Positions 33,828 through 41,743 of a stretch of DNA of 59,004 nt are shown in pieces. The stretch's first letter is position 1. Each line of letters opens with the position of its first letter. A program made the translations under genes and the position numbers. Below the pieces are notes generated by a model that worked only from the letters and a program-made list of their open reading frames with translations, did no database searches and was not told the origin of the DNA. This DNA is from Chitinophagaceae bacterium (lineage in GTDB: Bacteria > Bacteroidota > Bacteroidia > Chitinophagales > Chitinophagaceae). The DNA lies in the NCBI GenBank assembly GCA_014379345.1, contig JACMLY010000061.1, forward strand, positions 1-59,004. Reading direction: 5' to 3'.

Positions 33828-34310
33828 TTATCCTGCCACCTGGTTTTTCTTAAAAAGTTCAGCCAGTCTTCCTTTCAGGCCATGTTTGGTATTGACATCG
33901 CTGACAAGCATTCCGTTAGCCAGATTCATGAAATCATTTGGATGAATTTCCTTTTTTCCGGTTTTTATGTTGATGCAGGTGAACTTTGTCCAGAGAATTG
34001 CTTTTAACGTATTCGCTGTTTCATCGTGAATTGTCATTTCTACTAACAGGTGTGAATCGCCAACTTCAATTAAATCAGATTGTATACAAACTTTTTCATT
34101 GTAAGCAGCTGGCCTGACATACTGAATTTCATGATTGGTGACTACCCAACCAAATCCCTGCTTGTGAAAATCGCCCAGCTCGATCTGATGGTATTGGCTG
34201 AGGTGGTCCTCTCTGGCATTCAACATATAATCGATATACTTCGAATTGTTCAAATGGCCGAAAGGATCGCAATCATTGAAACGGACGGTATAATAAGTCT
34301 GATTTTGCAT
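33828..34310 (-). CDS. Acyl-CoA thioesterase-like hotdog protein
   Basis: The 160-residue single hotdog-fold protein is of the 4-hydroxybenzoyl-CoA thioesterase type. The diagnostic N-terminal motif VRFNDCDPFGHLNNSKYIDY lies near residues 9-28 and contains the catalytic Asp and the DPFGHLNN turn. The family hydrolyses acyl-CoA or acyl-ACP; chain specificity is not predictable. It lies 28 bp downstream of the 34339 gene on the same strand, so both are probably controlled by the TetR operator at 34952-34966. Confidence 0.85.
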   Translation of the reverse strand: MQNQTYYTVRFNDCDPFGHLNNSKYIDYMLNAREDHLSQYHQIELGDFHKQGFGWVVTNHEIQYVRPAAYNEKVCIQSDLIEVGDSHLLVEMTIHDETANTLKAILWTKFTCINIKTGKKEIHPNDFMNLANGMLVSDVNTKHGLKGRLAELFKKNQVAG

Positions 34311-34338
34311 ATTTGGTGATTATAGATTACGAGAGCGA

Positions 34339-34920
34339 TTATTTTTCACAGGCATTGTACAGAGCGACCGCCTGTTCAATTTCAGCAAACCCTAATTTGT
34401 TGGCCTTAAGATCATCTGTCAGTGTAGTGCAATCAGAACATGCTGAAGTAAATACTTTTTGAAAATCTTTCTTGCGTACCAACTGCAACTTTTTTGTAGA
34501 AACAGTTTGAATAAAATAATCATCGTACGAACCTTCTCCGGCATCCAATACTATTGGTTCTGAACCATTGTATTGTATACCAGAAGCATTACTTGCTTTC
34601 CGCAACAATTTAATTTTGGCTCCATCCGTAACAACTTTGTAAAATGCATTATTGGCAACGATGTAATGATTATTATCAATAGAAATTGACGAAACCTGGG
34701 TGGCAGTATATTTTATTTTCTTTCCATCTGGTGATAAAAAAATGACTTCGCCATTTTTTTTCATATTGTTTCTCACATATCCAGTCAGCGTTGTATTGTC
34801 TGGCATAACGATAGAGCCGGCATTGAAGCCTTCAGGAATAGAATTACCATTGGACGATTGGGCATTCATGGTAAGAAATCCGGATAATAAAAAAATTGCA
34901 GTGAGCGGAAGCTTTTTCAT
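34339..34920 (-). CDS. Secreted protein of unknown function, likely TetR-regulated
   Basis: The 193-residue protein has the signal peptide MKKLPLTAIFLLSGFLTMNA, cut near residue 21. The mature part is beta-rich, with MPDNTTLTGYVRNNMKK near residues 39-55, a SPDGKKIKYTATQVSSI stretch near 63-79, and a C-terminal helical part with two close Cys (SACSDCTT near 159-166) and a last one in YNACEK. I do not recognise a named domain, but similar short proteins occur in Bacteroidota. The operator palindrome at 34952-34966 lies 31 bp upstream of its start and is identical to the one before tetR. Confidence 0.7.
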   Translation of the reverse strand: MKKLPLTAIFLLSGFLTMNAQSSNGNSIPEGFNAGSIVMPDNTTLTGYVRNNMKKNGEVIFLSPDGKKIKYTATQVSSISIDNNHYIVANNAFYKVVTDGAKIKLLRKASNASGIQYNGSEPIVLDAGEGSYDDYFIQTVSTKKLQLVRKKDFQKVFTSACSDCTTLTDDLKANKLGFAEIEQAVALYNACEK

Positions 34921-34951
34921 GTTAAAGGTTTTATTATAATTGAAATACGAA

Positions 34952-34966
34952 TAAACCGATCGGTCT
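34952..34966. promoter_or_regulatory. TetR operator copy 1, upstream of the 34339 gene
   Basis: TAAACCGATCGGTCT contains the perfect 10-bp palindrome ACCGATCGGT (34955-34964). The same 15-mer occurs at 35597-35611 in front of the adjacent tetR gene. This is a classic arrangement for autoregulation plus control of the neighbour. Confidence 0.8.
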
Positions 34967-34984
34967 TTTAATGCGCAAAAAAAA

Positions 34985-35587
34985 TCAAATTTTCAGATGC
35001 GTTACAATATAGATTTTCAGGTTGTCGAGAACACTATTCAAAAGAGTAACATCATCCGAAACTTTTGCCATCATAATACCTCCTTCAATCTGCGCAAAGA
35101 TCATTTCTGAAGCTTTCCTGGTATTTACTGAAGGCTTTATTTCGTTCTTCGCTATGCCCATAGCGATGATTTGCTGCAAAGCAGTCAGCATTTCATTCAA
35201 TGCGTTTTTTGCTTTCTTTTTTAGGAACGGATATGCATCGTCAGCATCAATTGCGGTATTCAGAATAGGACATCCGCCTTCAACAGTAGGTTTTAATGTA
35301 TAGTTATGGTAGAAATCCAGAATGGAAAATAATTTGCCCAATGCTGTTGGATGCTGGTTAATTGTTAGCAAAATATTCGTTCGCACCTTGTTCAAACAAA
35401 ATTCAAAAGCCGCTGCTGCAATTTCGTCCTTGCTTTCAAAATGACCATATACGCCGCCCTTCGCCAATCCGGTAGCCACCATAATGTCATTCATCGAGGT
35501 ACCGGCGTAGCCTTTCTTATTGAAGAGAGGGGCTGCCTTTTCAATGATGAATTGTTTCGTTTTTTCTGACTTGGAAAGTACGGGCAT
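34985..35587 (-). CDS. TetR/AcrR family transcriptional regulator
   Basis: The 200-residue repressor (from ATG 35587; an in-frame TTG six bases upstream is less likely) has an N-terminal TetR HTH. KTKQFIIEKAAPLFNKKGY lies near residues 8-26 and TGLAKGGVYGHFESKDEI near 38-55, followed by a helical ligand-binding domain. The C-terminal part (TVEGGCPILNTAIDADDAYP near 102-121) resembles the TetR subgroup with a Cys-Pro motif, which often senses electrophiles or aromatic ligands. The identical operators before itself and before the 34339 gene support autoregulation and control of the downstream pair. Confidence 0.9.
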   Translation of the reverse strand: MPVLSKSEKTKQFIIEKAAPLFNKKGYAGTSMNDIMVATGLAKGGVYGHFESKDEIAAAAFEFCLNKVRTNILLTINQHPTALGKLFSILDFYHNYTLKPTVEGGCPILNTAIDADDAYPFLKKKAKNALNEMLTALQQIIAMGIAKNEIKPSVNTRKASEMIFAQIEGGIMMAKVSDDVTLLNSVLDNLKIYIVTHLKI

Positions 35588-35596
35588 GCACAAATA

Positions 35597-35611
35597 TAAA
35601 CCGATCGGTCT
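35597..35611. promoter_or_regulatory. TetR operator copy 2, upstream of tetR
   Basis: This is an identical copy of the 15-mer at 34952-34966, with palindrome ACCGATCGGT at 35600-35609. It lies 12 bp before the tetR ATG, so bound repressor would block its own promoter or early transcript. Confidence 0.8.
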
Positions 35612-35644
35612 AAATTGAAAAATATCTTTCTATCTTCTGGTGTT

Positions 35645-35710
35645 TTTGCCACGAATTACACGAATTACCACGAATATGAATTCGTGGTAATTCGTGTAAT
35701 TCGTGGCAAA
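35645..35710. repeat. Perfect 31-bp-arm palindrome of GCCACGAATT words, copy B
   Basis: The left arm (35645-35675) begins TTTGCCACGAATTACACGAA and contains ACGAAT three times at 9-10 bp spacing. The loop is ATGA (35676-35679). The right arm (35680-35710) is its exact reverse complement. Lack of any mismatch suggests recent formation or gene conversion. It sits in the divergent spacer between tetR and the amidohydrolase gene. Confidence 0.95.
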
Positions 35711-35762
35711 CTGTGTAAATTTAGTGGGCTGCTTATACATAGACACAATTCAAACAGATCGT

Positions 35763-37130
35763 ATGAAATTAGTTTTCCTATCCATCTTTTTATTATTAGC
35801 TACTGCGATAAAGGCCCAAAATGCCATCGATAACAGGCAGCAGGAAATTGTATTTCATTCTGTCAGTATAATTCCAATGGATAAGGAGCGGGTCATCGAA
35901 AACCAAACTGTAGTTGTGAAGAATGGCAAGATCACTGCGATTGGTGATCAGGCAAAAATAAAATATGGTCAGAATGCACTGGTGATTGACGCCAAAGGAA
36001 AGTACCTGATACCTGGATTGGCCGAAATGCATGCACACGTTCCTCCGGTGGACAATATAGAACCCATGCAGGAAGTAGTTTTATTGTTTGCATTGAAAGG
36101 TGTTACAACGATCCGGGGAATGCTGGGTCATCCGCTGCATCTCGAACTACGCAGCAAGCTGCAACGGGATGAAATCATTGGCCCGAGGTTTTATACTTCC
36201 GGTCCGTCTTTTAGCGGAAATACTGTTAAAACAGCAGAGGGTGGGGCAGAGATGGTTCGCGGGCAAAAGCAGGCAGGCTATGATTTCTTAAAACTCCATC
36301 CGGGCCTGACAAAGGAGACATTTGCAGCGATTGCAAAAACTGCCAAAGAAGTAAATATTCCTTTTGCAGGACATGTATCGTACGATGTAGGAGTATGGAC
36401 AGCGATTGATGCCGGCTATGCTACCATCGACCATCTCGATGGATTTGTAGAAAGTCTCGTACCGGGAATCGAAAACATTTCCGAACAACAGAATGGATTA
36501 TTCGCGATGTTTTCTTCATCGAAGGCCGACACAAGCCGTATTCAGAAATTAATGACTGCGCTTCGCGAAAAAAATATCTGGGTAGTTCCTACGCAGGCAT
36601 TGGCAGAACGTTGGTTCGCACCGGGAAAAGATCCCGAAGCGTTGAAGAATGAACCTGAAATGATCTACATGGCCCCAACTACAGTGACGGGCTGGGTAAA
36701 CACGAAGAAAAATCTGATGAATAATGCTAACTACAACGCAGAGGCCATCAATCGTTTTATTACGCTAAGAAGAAAACTTATTTACGAATGCAATAAAAAT
36801 GGGGTGGGATTGTTACTGGGTTCAGATGCACCACAGGTATTTGACGTGCCTGGTTTTTCCATTCATCATGAATTGCAATATATGGTCGATGCAGGGCTCA
36901 CGCCTTATGAAGCGTTGCGTACAGGAACCGTGAATGTGGCTGCGTTTTACAAAAGGTCAAATGATATGGGTGTTATTAAAACCGGTGCAGTCAGTGATCT
37001 GGTGTTATTGAATGGAAATCCATTAAAGGATATCAGCCAAACTAAAAATATTGAAGGTGTAATGGTAGGCAATCATTGGTTGTCTAAAATCTATATCGGT
37101 AACGAATTGAAAAAGCTAGAGAAGCACTGA
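35763..37130 (+). CDS. Secreted amidohydrolase-superfamily protein
   Basis: The 455-residue protein (from ATG 35763) has the signal peptide MKLVFLSIFLLLATAIKAQ, so it is exported. The frame also runs upstream into the palindrome, but ATG 35763 places the signal peptide at the N-terminus. Metal-dependent amidohydrolase motifs follow in order: PGLAEMHAHVPP (HxH), FLKLHPGLT (position of the Lys/His ligand), AGHVSYDVG, TIDHLDGF, and LLGSDAPQVFDVPG (metal Asp). The layout resembles imidazolonepropionase-like and prolidase-like amidohydrolases of Bacteroidota, several of which act on dipeptides or xenobiotics. The substrate is unknown. Confidence 0.88.
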   Translation: MKLVFLSIFLLLATAIKAQNAIDNRQQEIVFHSVSIIPMDKERVIENQTVVVKNGKITAIGDQAKIKYGQNALVIDAKGKYLIPGLAEMHAHVPPVDNIEPMQEVVLLFALKGVTTIRGMLGHPLHLELRSKLQRDEIIGPRFYTSGPSFSGNTVKTAEGGAEMVRGQKQAGYDFLKLHPGLTKETFAAIAKTAKEVNIPFAGHVSYDVGVWTAIDAGYATIDHLDGFVESLVPGIENISEQQNGLFAMFSSSKADTSRIQKLMTALREKNIWVVPTQALAERWFAPGKDPEALKNEPEMIYMAPTTVTGWVNTKKNLMNNANYNAEAINRFITLRRKLIYECNKNGVGLLLGSDAPQVFDVPGFSIHHELQYMVDAGLTPYEALRTGTVNVAAFYKRSNDMGVIKTGAVSDLVLLNGNPLKDISQTKNIEGVMVGNHWLSKIYIGNELKKLEKH

Positions 37131-37323
37131 TTTATTTTTGAAGGAGCCGATAAGTTATTGAATGAGGTAATTACATTTATTAAATCTGAAAGTGCCTGTT
37201 GCGATTTTTTACATTTGATCTTTCCATTTCTGACGGTAAAGTAGTATACGGCTTTCCATGAAGGGGCCCCCAGGGGCTAAAGATTTTATTAAAATGTAAA
37301 TGAATCTATAATACACCAGGAGC

Positions 37324-39696
37324 TTAGAATTTCCCCAATAAAGTCACGCCATACGTTTTTGGATTACCAAGGTGCACCGCTCCAAAATCATACGCATAGG
37401 AAATATAATTCTTATCTGCAAGATTTCTTCCCCAGAACATGATCTCAACGTTTTTTGCGGAAACGCCGAACCTTGTGTTCAATAAATGATAGGGACTTTG
37501 GGAAATATTGTTGGAAAGATCGAAATATTGTTTGCCCAGGTAAATCCATTCTCCCCGCACAACCAGTTTCAGCTTTTGCCTGGTACCTAGTTCATGGCTG
37601 TATTGGAGTGCAAGCATCGACGTCATATCCGGAGTGAATAATTGTTTTTTTCCTGCAAGATCAACCGAAGAACCGTTTTGTGAAAGTTTCAGTGTTTTAT
37701 ATTCGGCATCCGTAAAGCCTACATTGTACACAGCCTGCAAACCTTTGACAGGGGTTGCTGCGAGTTCCATTTCTATTCCCTTACTCGTTAATTTACCCGC
37801 ATTGCGTGTAATCGTAATGGCATCGGGTACTATCAGAGTTGGTACCTGGGCATCCTTAACACGGGTATAAAATGCTGCAATATTTAAATACAGGCGATTG
37901 GAAAGTAAGTTGTTTTTAATGCCGATCTCAATATTATCACTGTACTCGGGTTGGTAAGGATATAATGGTGGCACGGAAGGATCTGAAGACAATTGCGTCA
38001 GCCCGCCAGTACGGTATCCACGGCTATAGGTAATATACATGTTACTGTTGTCTGTGATGCGATAAGCCAGCCCAAGTTTTGGAGAGAAGGCGCTGAAGCT
38101 ATTGCCGGCACTCGTGTCAGGTTGTGTTTGAAAAGCCGGCAGTGGGTCGGGATCTTTCTGGTACTCGCCGAGTACGGAGAGTTTCTTCTTTTCATAATCA
38201 TATCTTAAGCCTGCAATAAGATCTACTTTATCAGTAATGGAATAGGTCACTTGTCCAAAAAAAGCGATGCCATAATTTTTGCCTTTTGCAGTACTGATCA
38301 CAGAGAAATTTTTATCGGGTGCTCCAACCAGGTCGGCATCATTTCCAAAACGCACAGCCTGTTTCACAGGATTGTCCTGGACAAAAACATAGCTGCCCGC
38401 CGTCCAGTTAAGAGGCGAGCCTGATGAAGCGGGAGAGGACAGCTTGAATTCCTGGGTAAATACTTTAACCCGGTTCCAATCTTTACCATAATTGTTGATG
38501 ATAGAAATTCCGTCTATGGGTGAGAAGTCTCCATCGATGGGTTTGTCGTAATACCTGTGATTGCTTTGGTAAGCGGTTTGTGAACTGAAATGAAAACTTT
38601 TTCCGAAATGATTGATCGAAAAAGAGGCATTAAAAATATCATCTATCATTTTTGTAACTGCATCCTGGTTAAGTTGGAAAGCATATTTTAATGCAGAGTC
38701 GGGATTTATTGCAAGCGGAAAAGTTCCGTGATTGCGGCTCCAGTAATGTTTCGCATTCAGCGTGAAATTCCATTTGGGGCCCGGTATAAATTTCAGGAAA
38801 TAATTTCCAGTTGCCCCTTTTTGCCGGTCGAAGGAGGTATTGTTGAACTGGTTGGTATAAAATCCCTTTCGCCCTTCATACACGCCGGCAAATCCTGCAA
38901 AGAGCTTATCCTTTACCAGCGGAAAACGGATACCATAGCCAAACCTGTGCTGGCCGTAATTGCCAATACTTAACTCGGCATTACCCCGCCATTGATTTGA
39001 AGGTTGTTTGGTAATGATATTGATCACTCCGCCCATGGCGTTCCGTCCATACAATGTTCCCTGTGGCCCTCTTAATATTTCAATACGCTCCACGTCTACC
39101 AATTGTGCGATATATGTATCAAGATTGAACTGGTTAACGCCATCAATATATGTTGCGATCGCCGGATCGTAAGAGGTGGTGGTGATACCCCTGATGGAAC
39201 TTACATTGCGGTTATCACCCGGATCACTTGCATATAAGTTTGGAACGATAGCGGTGATCTCTTTTATATCCCATAGGCGGTATTCCTGCACCTGGGCAGA
39301 AGAGATAGAAGAAATGCTGAATGGAATTTTTTGCAACGATTCTTCCTTTTTTTGCGCGGATACGATCACGGCATCGAGTTGGGTGGAGGAAGGTTTTAAA
39401 TTGATGACCATAGGCTCATGCCCGCTACCTGACAAAATAATGTTCTTATCAATCGTGGCATAGCCAATTGCTGAGATCTGCAGTGTGTAACGGCCTGGTG
39501 GAATATTAATAATCCTGAATTGTCCTGTAGCGTCTGTCGTGGTACCGTAATTGGTATTCAATACATGCACGGAAACTTTTGGTATTGACTGGGAGAAGTC
39601 ATCAGTAATTTTTCCTTCTAGTACAGTTGTTTTCTGACTCAATACAGATAAACTGGTCAGGATCATCAGCAGGGTATATCTAAACCTTGTTTTCAT
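37324..39696 (-). CDS. TonB-dependent outer-membrane receptor
   Basis: The 790-residue receptor has a signal peptide (MKTRFRYTLLMILTSLSVLS) and a carboxypeptidase-regulatory-like domain near residues 27-110 (VLEGKITDDFSQSIPKV ... DATGQFRIINIPPGRYTLQI). The plug domain is near 120-240 (IPFSISSISSAQV; SSIRGITTTSYDPAIATYID; RIEILRGPQGTLYGRNAMGG), followed by a beta-barrel ending in the aromatic LLGKF. The plug motif is of the ferri-siderophore/vitamin receptor kind rather than SusC, and no SusD partner is adjacent. The ligand is unknown. The neighbouring convergent amidohydrolase does not identify it. A TACATTTG promoter element lies at 39734-39741. Confidence 0.93.
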   Translation of the reverse strand: MKTRFRYTLLMILTSLSVLSQKTTVLEGKITDDFSQSIPKVSVHVLNTNYGTTTDATGQFRIINIPPGRYTLQISAIGYATIDKNIILSGSGHEPMVINLKPSSTQLDAVIVSAQKKEESLQKIPFSISSISSAQVQEYRLWDIKEITAIVPNLYASDPGDNRNVSSIRGITTTSYDPAIATYIDGVNQFNLDTYIAQLVDVERIEILRGPQGTLYGRNAMGGVINIITKQPSNQWRGNAELSIGNYGQHRFGYGIRFPLVKDKLFAGFAGVYEGRKGFYTNQFNNTSFDRQKGATGNYFLKFIPGPKWNFTLNAKHYWSRNHGTFPLAINPDSALKYAFQLNQDAVTKMIDDIFNASFSINHFGKSFHFSSQTAYQSNHRYYDKPIDGDFSPIDGISIINNYGKDWNRVKVFTQEFKLSSPASSGSPLNWTAGSYVFVQDNPVKQAVRFGNDADLVGAPDKNFSVISTAKGKNYGIAFFGQVTYSITDKVDLIAGLRYDYEKKKLSVLGEYQKDPDPLPAFQTQPDTSAGNSFSAFSPKLGLAYRITDNSNMYITYSRGYRTGGLTQLSSDPSVPPLYPYQPEYSDNIEIGIKNNLLSNRLYLNIAAFYTRVKDAQVPTLIVPDAITITRNAGKLTSKGIEMELAATPVKGLQAVYNVGFTDAEYKTLKLSQNGSSVDLAGKKQLFTPDMTSMLALQYSHELGTRQKLKLVVRGEWIYLGKQYFDLSNNISQSPYHLLNTRFGVSAKNVEIMFWGRNLADKNYISYAYDFGAVHLGNPKTYGVTLLGKF

Positions 39697-39733
39697 ATGA
39701 ATATTTTGGTTGGAAAGGCCTTACACCGAACAG

Positions 39734-39741
39734 CAAATGTA
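39734..39741 (-). promoter_or_regulatory. Candidate -7 element of the TonB receptor gene
   Basis: The minus-strand TACATTTG matches TAnnTTTG exactly, 38 bp upstream of the start codon. The -33 TTTG is not evident, so the support is partial. Confidence 0.45.
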
Positions 39742-39849
39742 TGCCAACATGCATATTCAGGAATAGAAAAAGAAATTATTATAAAATTGATGAGGACTTA
39801 CCTGTTGCAGCATGACTTAAGTTAAGCGTATTTCCATCAAGCATCCTCT

Positions 39850-39971
39850 GTGTACCTCCGTGCCCAACCTCCTTTACCTCCTGTGGTTAACATTGGTCTT
39901 AAACCTAGGAAGTCTCCGAATGCAAAGAGATTTACATAGGAGGCAAAGGAGGTTGGGCACGGAGGGTACAC
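39850..39971. repeat. CCTCCGTGCCCAACCTCC-word inverted repeat
   Basis: The left arm (39850-39882, beginning GTGTACCTCCGTGCCCAACC) pairs with the right arm (39938-39971, ending GGGCACGGAGGGTACAC). The arms differ by one mismatch and one inserted base over ~33 bp, with a 55-bp spacer. It lies in a divergent, not convergent, spacer. Confidence 0.85.
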
Positions 39972-40193
39972 TGAATTTTCTTGTGAATTGATGATAATGG
40001 AAAGCAGATACACCTCACAAATAATTCTCCGATCAAAAAGTTCCTATAGAATGGTTTTTAGACACAAGTCGTATTATTGTGGTGGCAAAAGTTTGCATCG
40101 GCTATCTTCAGATTTTATTCAGAATTTGCAAATATTCTGCAGTCTGCGCCTATGTACGAGCTTTCTGACATTATAAACTATTAATCTTTTACA

Positions 40194-40925
40194 ATGATGC
40201 CAAAAGATGAAGTGTTCAAGGAAAGTTTCACAAAGCCTTCCGATTTTAAATTCAGTAGCAAGGTTGCCGGGGTTTTTGACGATATGGTTACGCGCTCTGT
40301 GCCTTATTATGAAGAAATGCAACGCATGATTGGTGAACTTGCCGGAGATCATTATAAGGACAATACCAATATATATGACCTTGGTTGTTCAACCGGGGCT
40401 ACCCTGATAAACATGAACGAAACGGTCCCTTCTCATATCCAGTTTATCGGGATCGATGATTCTCCGGATATGTTGGAAAAATGCCGGCAAAAACTGAAAG
40501 AGCCGGGGTTTGAAAGACCGGTTAAACTCGAAGTTGCAGACCTTAATGTAAGTGTCAATATAGACAATGCATCCGTTGTTGTTCTCTGTCTCACTCTTCA
40601 ATTTGTACGTCCAATCAACCGAGAAAAGATTCTTAAATCAATATTCAATGGGATGGTTCAGGGAGGGGCGGTTATAATAATAGAAAAAATTCTTGCCGAA
40701 GACAGCACTTTCAACAGAGACTTTATAAAGTATTATTATGATATGAAGAGAAGAAATCATTACAGCGAAATGGAAATATCGCAAAAAAGAGAAGCGCTGG
40801 AAAATGTGCTGATACCGTACAAACTCAGCGAAAACATTATCATGTTGAGGGAAGCCGGGTTTAATCAGGTTGAAGTTTTCTTTAAATGGTATAACTTTTC
40901 AGGGTTCATCGCAAAAAAAATTTGA
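40194..40925 (+). CDS. cmoA: Carboxy-S-adenosyl-L-methionine synthase
   Basis: The 243-residue protein aligns end to end with CmoA, which makes carboxy-SAM from SAM and prephenate. Matching segments are FSSKVAGVFDDMVTRSVPYY near residues 20-39, the SAM motif YDLGCSTGATL near 61-71, GIDDSPDMLEKCRQKL near 83-98, and EMEISQKREALENV near 192-205. Arg199 coincides with the carboxylate-binding Arg199 of the E. coli enzyme (numbering from memory). In Gammaproteobacteria carboxy-SAM is used by CmoB for cmo5U34 in tRNA, but no cmoB is in the window. The TGA stop is followed directly by the ATG of a membrane methyltransferase gene. Confidence 0.9.
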   Translation: MMPKDEVFKESFTKPSDFKFSSKVAGVFDDMVTRSVPYYEEMQRMIGELAGDHYKDNTNIYDLGCSTGATLINMNETVPSHIQFIGIDDSPDMLEKCRQKLKEPGFERPVKLEVADLNVSVNIDNASVVVLCLTLQFVRPINREKILKSIFNGMVQGGAVIIIEKILAEDSTFNRDFIKYYYDMKRRNHYSEMEISQKREALENVLIPYKLSENIIMLREAGFNQVEVFFKWYNFSGFIAKKI

Positions 40926-41648
40926 ATGATCACATTAGGGAATTTCTTTTTTAAATACCGCAATTTTCTTTTCATATTCCTGTACCTTCTTTTATTTATC
41001 CCTTCTCCTCAATTGTTTCAGCCCGCTCAGTTCGGGCCCAACTACTGGCTCTTCCCTTTGATCATAGGATTATTGATAACTGTTTCAGGTCAACTGCTAC
41101 GCGGAATCACTATAGGGCTTGCATATATTATCAGGGGAGGGAGGGATGGAAAAGTGTATGCCGAAGAACTGGTGACAGAAGGAATATTTAACCATTGCCG
41201 TAATCCATTATATGTTGGAAATATCCTGATGTTATTCGGGGTTGGTGTACTTTCTAATTCGTTGGTCTACGTTCTTATTGTGATGCCGCTTTTTTTGGTT
41301 ATTTACCATGCCATTGTGCTTGCAGAAGAAAATTTTCTGCAACAGAAATTCGGAGAAAAATTTAGTGCCTATTGCAAACGAGTAAACAGATGGGTTCCAT
41401 CTCTTAAGAATATCCTGAACACTTTAGGAAGCATGGAATTTAAAGGCAAACGCTGGCTATTAAAAGAATACAATACACAATATGTGTGGCTGACCGGTAT
41501 TACGTTGATCTTGCTATTCAGGTATCCTCAGCTGACAAACTATAATGAAACTAGCCGTAACCTGCTGCTGGCTATTATTCTCCCTTTTTTATTGTTACTT
41601 TATTTATTGGTTCGCTATCTAAAAAAATCCGGTAAGCTCACAGAATAA
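40926..41648 (+). CDS. ICMT/PEMT-type membrane methyltransferase
   Basis: The 240-residue membrane protein has about five hydrophobic segments and the isoprenylcysteine-carboxyl/phospholipid methyltransferase signature. It shows EELVTEGIFNHCRNPLYVGN near residues 79-98 (RNPLYVG contacts SAM) and EENFLQQKFGEKFSAYCKRV near 138-157, then RWVP. It uses a SAM-type cofactor at the membrane; the acceptor is unknown. The start codon abuts the cmoA stop with no spacer, so the two proteins are made from one transcript. That raises the possibility that this enzyme uses or is regulated by the CmoA product, although many ICMT-like genes have unrelated neighbours. Confidence 0.82.
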   Translation: MITLGNFFFKYRNFLFIFLYLLLFIPSPQLFQPAQFGPNYWLFPLIIGLLITVSGQLLRGITIGLAYIIRGGRDGKVYAEELVTEGIFNHCRNPLYVGNILMLFGVGVLSNSLVYVLIVMPLFLVIYHAIVLAEENFLQQKFGEKFSAYCKRVNRWVPSLKNILNTLGSMEFKGKRWLLKEYNTQYVWLTGITLILLFRYPQLTNYNETSRNLLLAIILPFLLLLYLLVRYLKKSGKLTE

Positions 41649-41703
41649 CAGGTTTACATTGAAGCCTTAATGGGGAAACTTTCGTGATATTTTTGATTCA
41701 CCG

Positions 41704-41717
41704 TCATACCGGTATGA
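41704..41717. terminator. Perfect 14-bp palindrome between convergent genes
   Basis: TCATACCGGTATGA is fully self-complementary. It lies in the 95-bp spacer between the methyltransferase and ydcF-like genes. It has no T-run on the plus strand, so it could be an operator-like site or a weak bidirectional terminator. Confidence 0.4.
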
Positions 41718-41743
41718 AGAACCGTTAGATTAGAATGCCTTTG

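Larger units (their letters stand above)
39697..40193. other. Divergent intergenic region with a long inverted repeat
   Basis: This 497-bp spacer lies between the TonB receptor (minus) and cmoA (plus). It contains the candidate receptor promoter at 39734-39741 and the inverted repeat at 39850-39971. The last ~220 bp before cmoA hold no ORF, hairpin or clear promoter pair. Confidence 0.45.

Noticed and set aside
35645..35710. CRISPR array as an explanation of the GCCACGAATT repeats
   Set aside because: The repeats are inverted arms, not direct repeats with unique spacers, and no cas gene is in the window.
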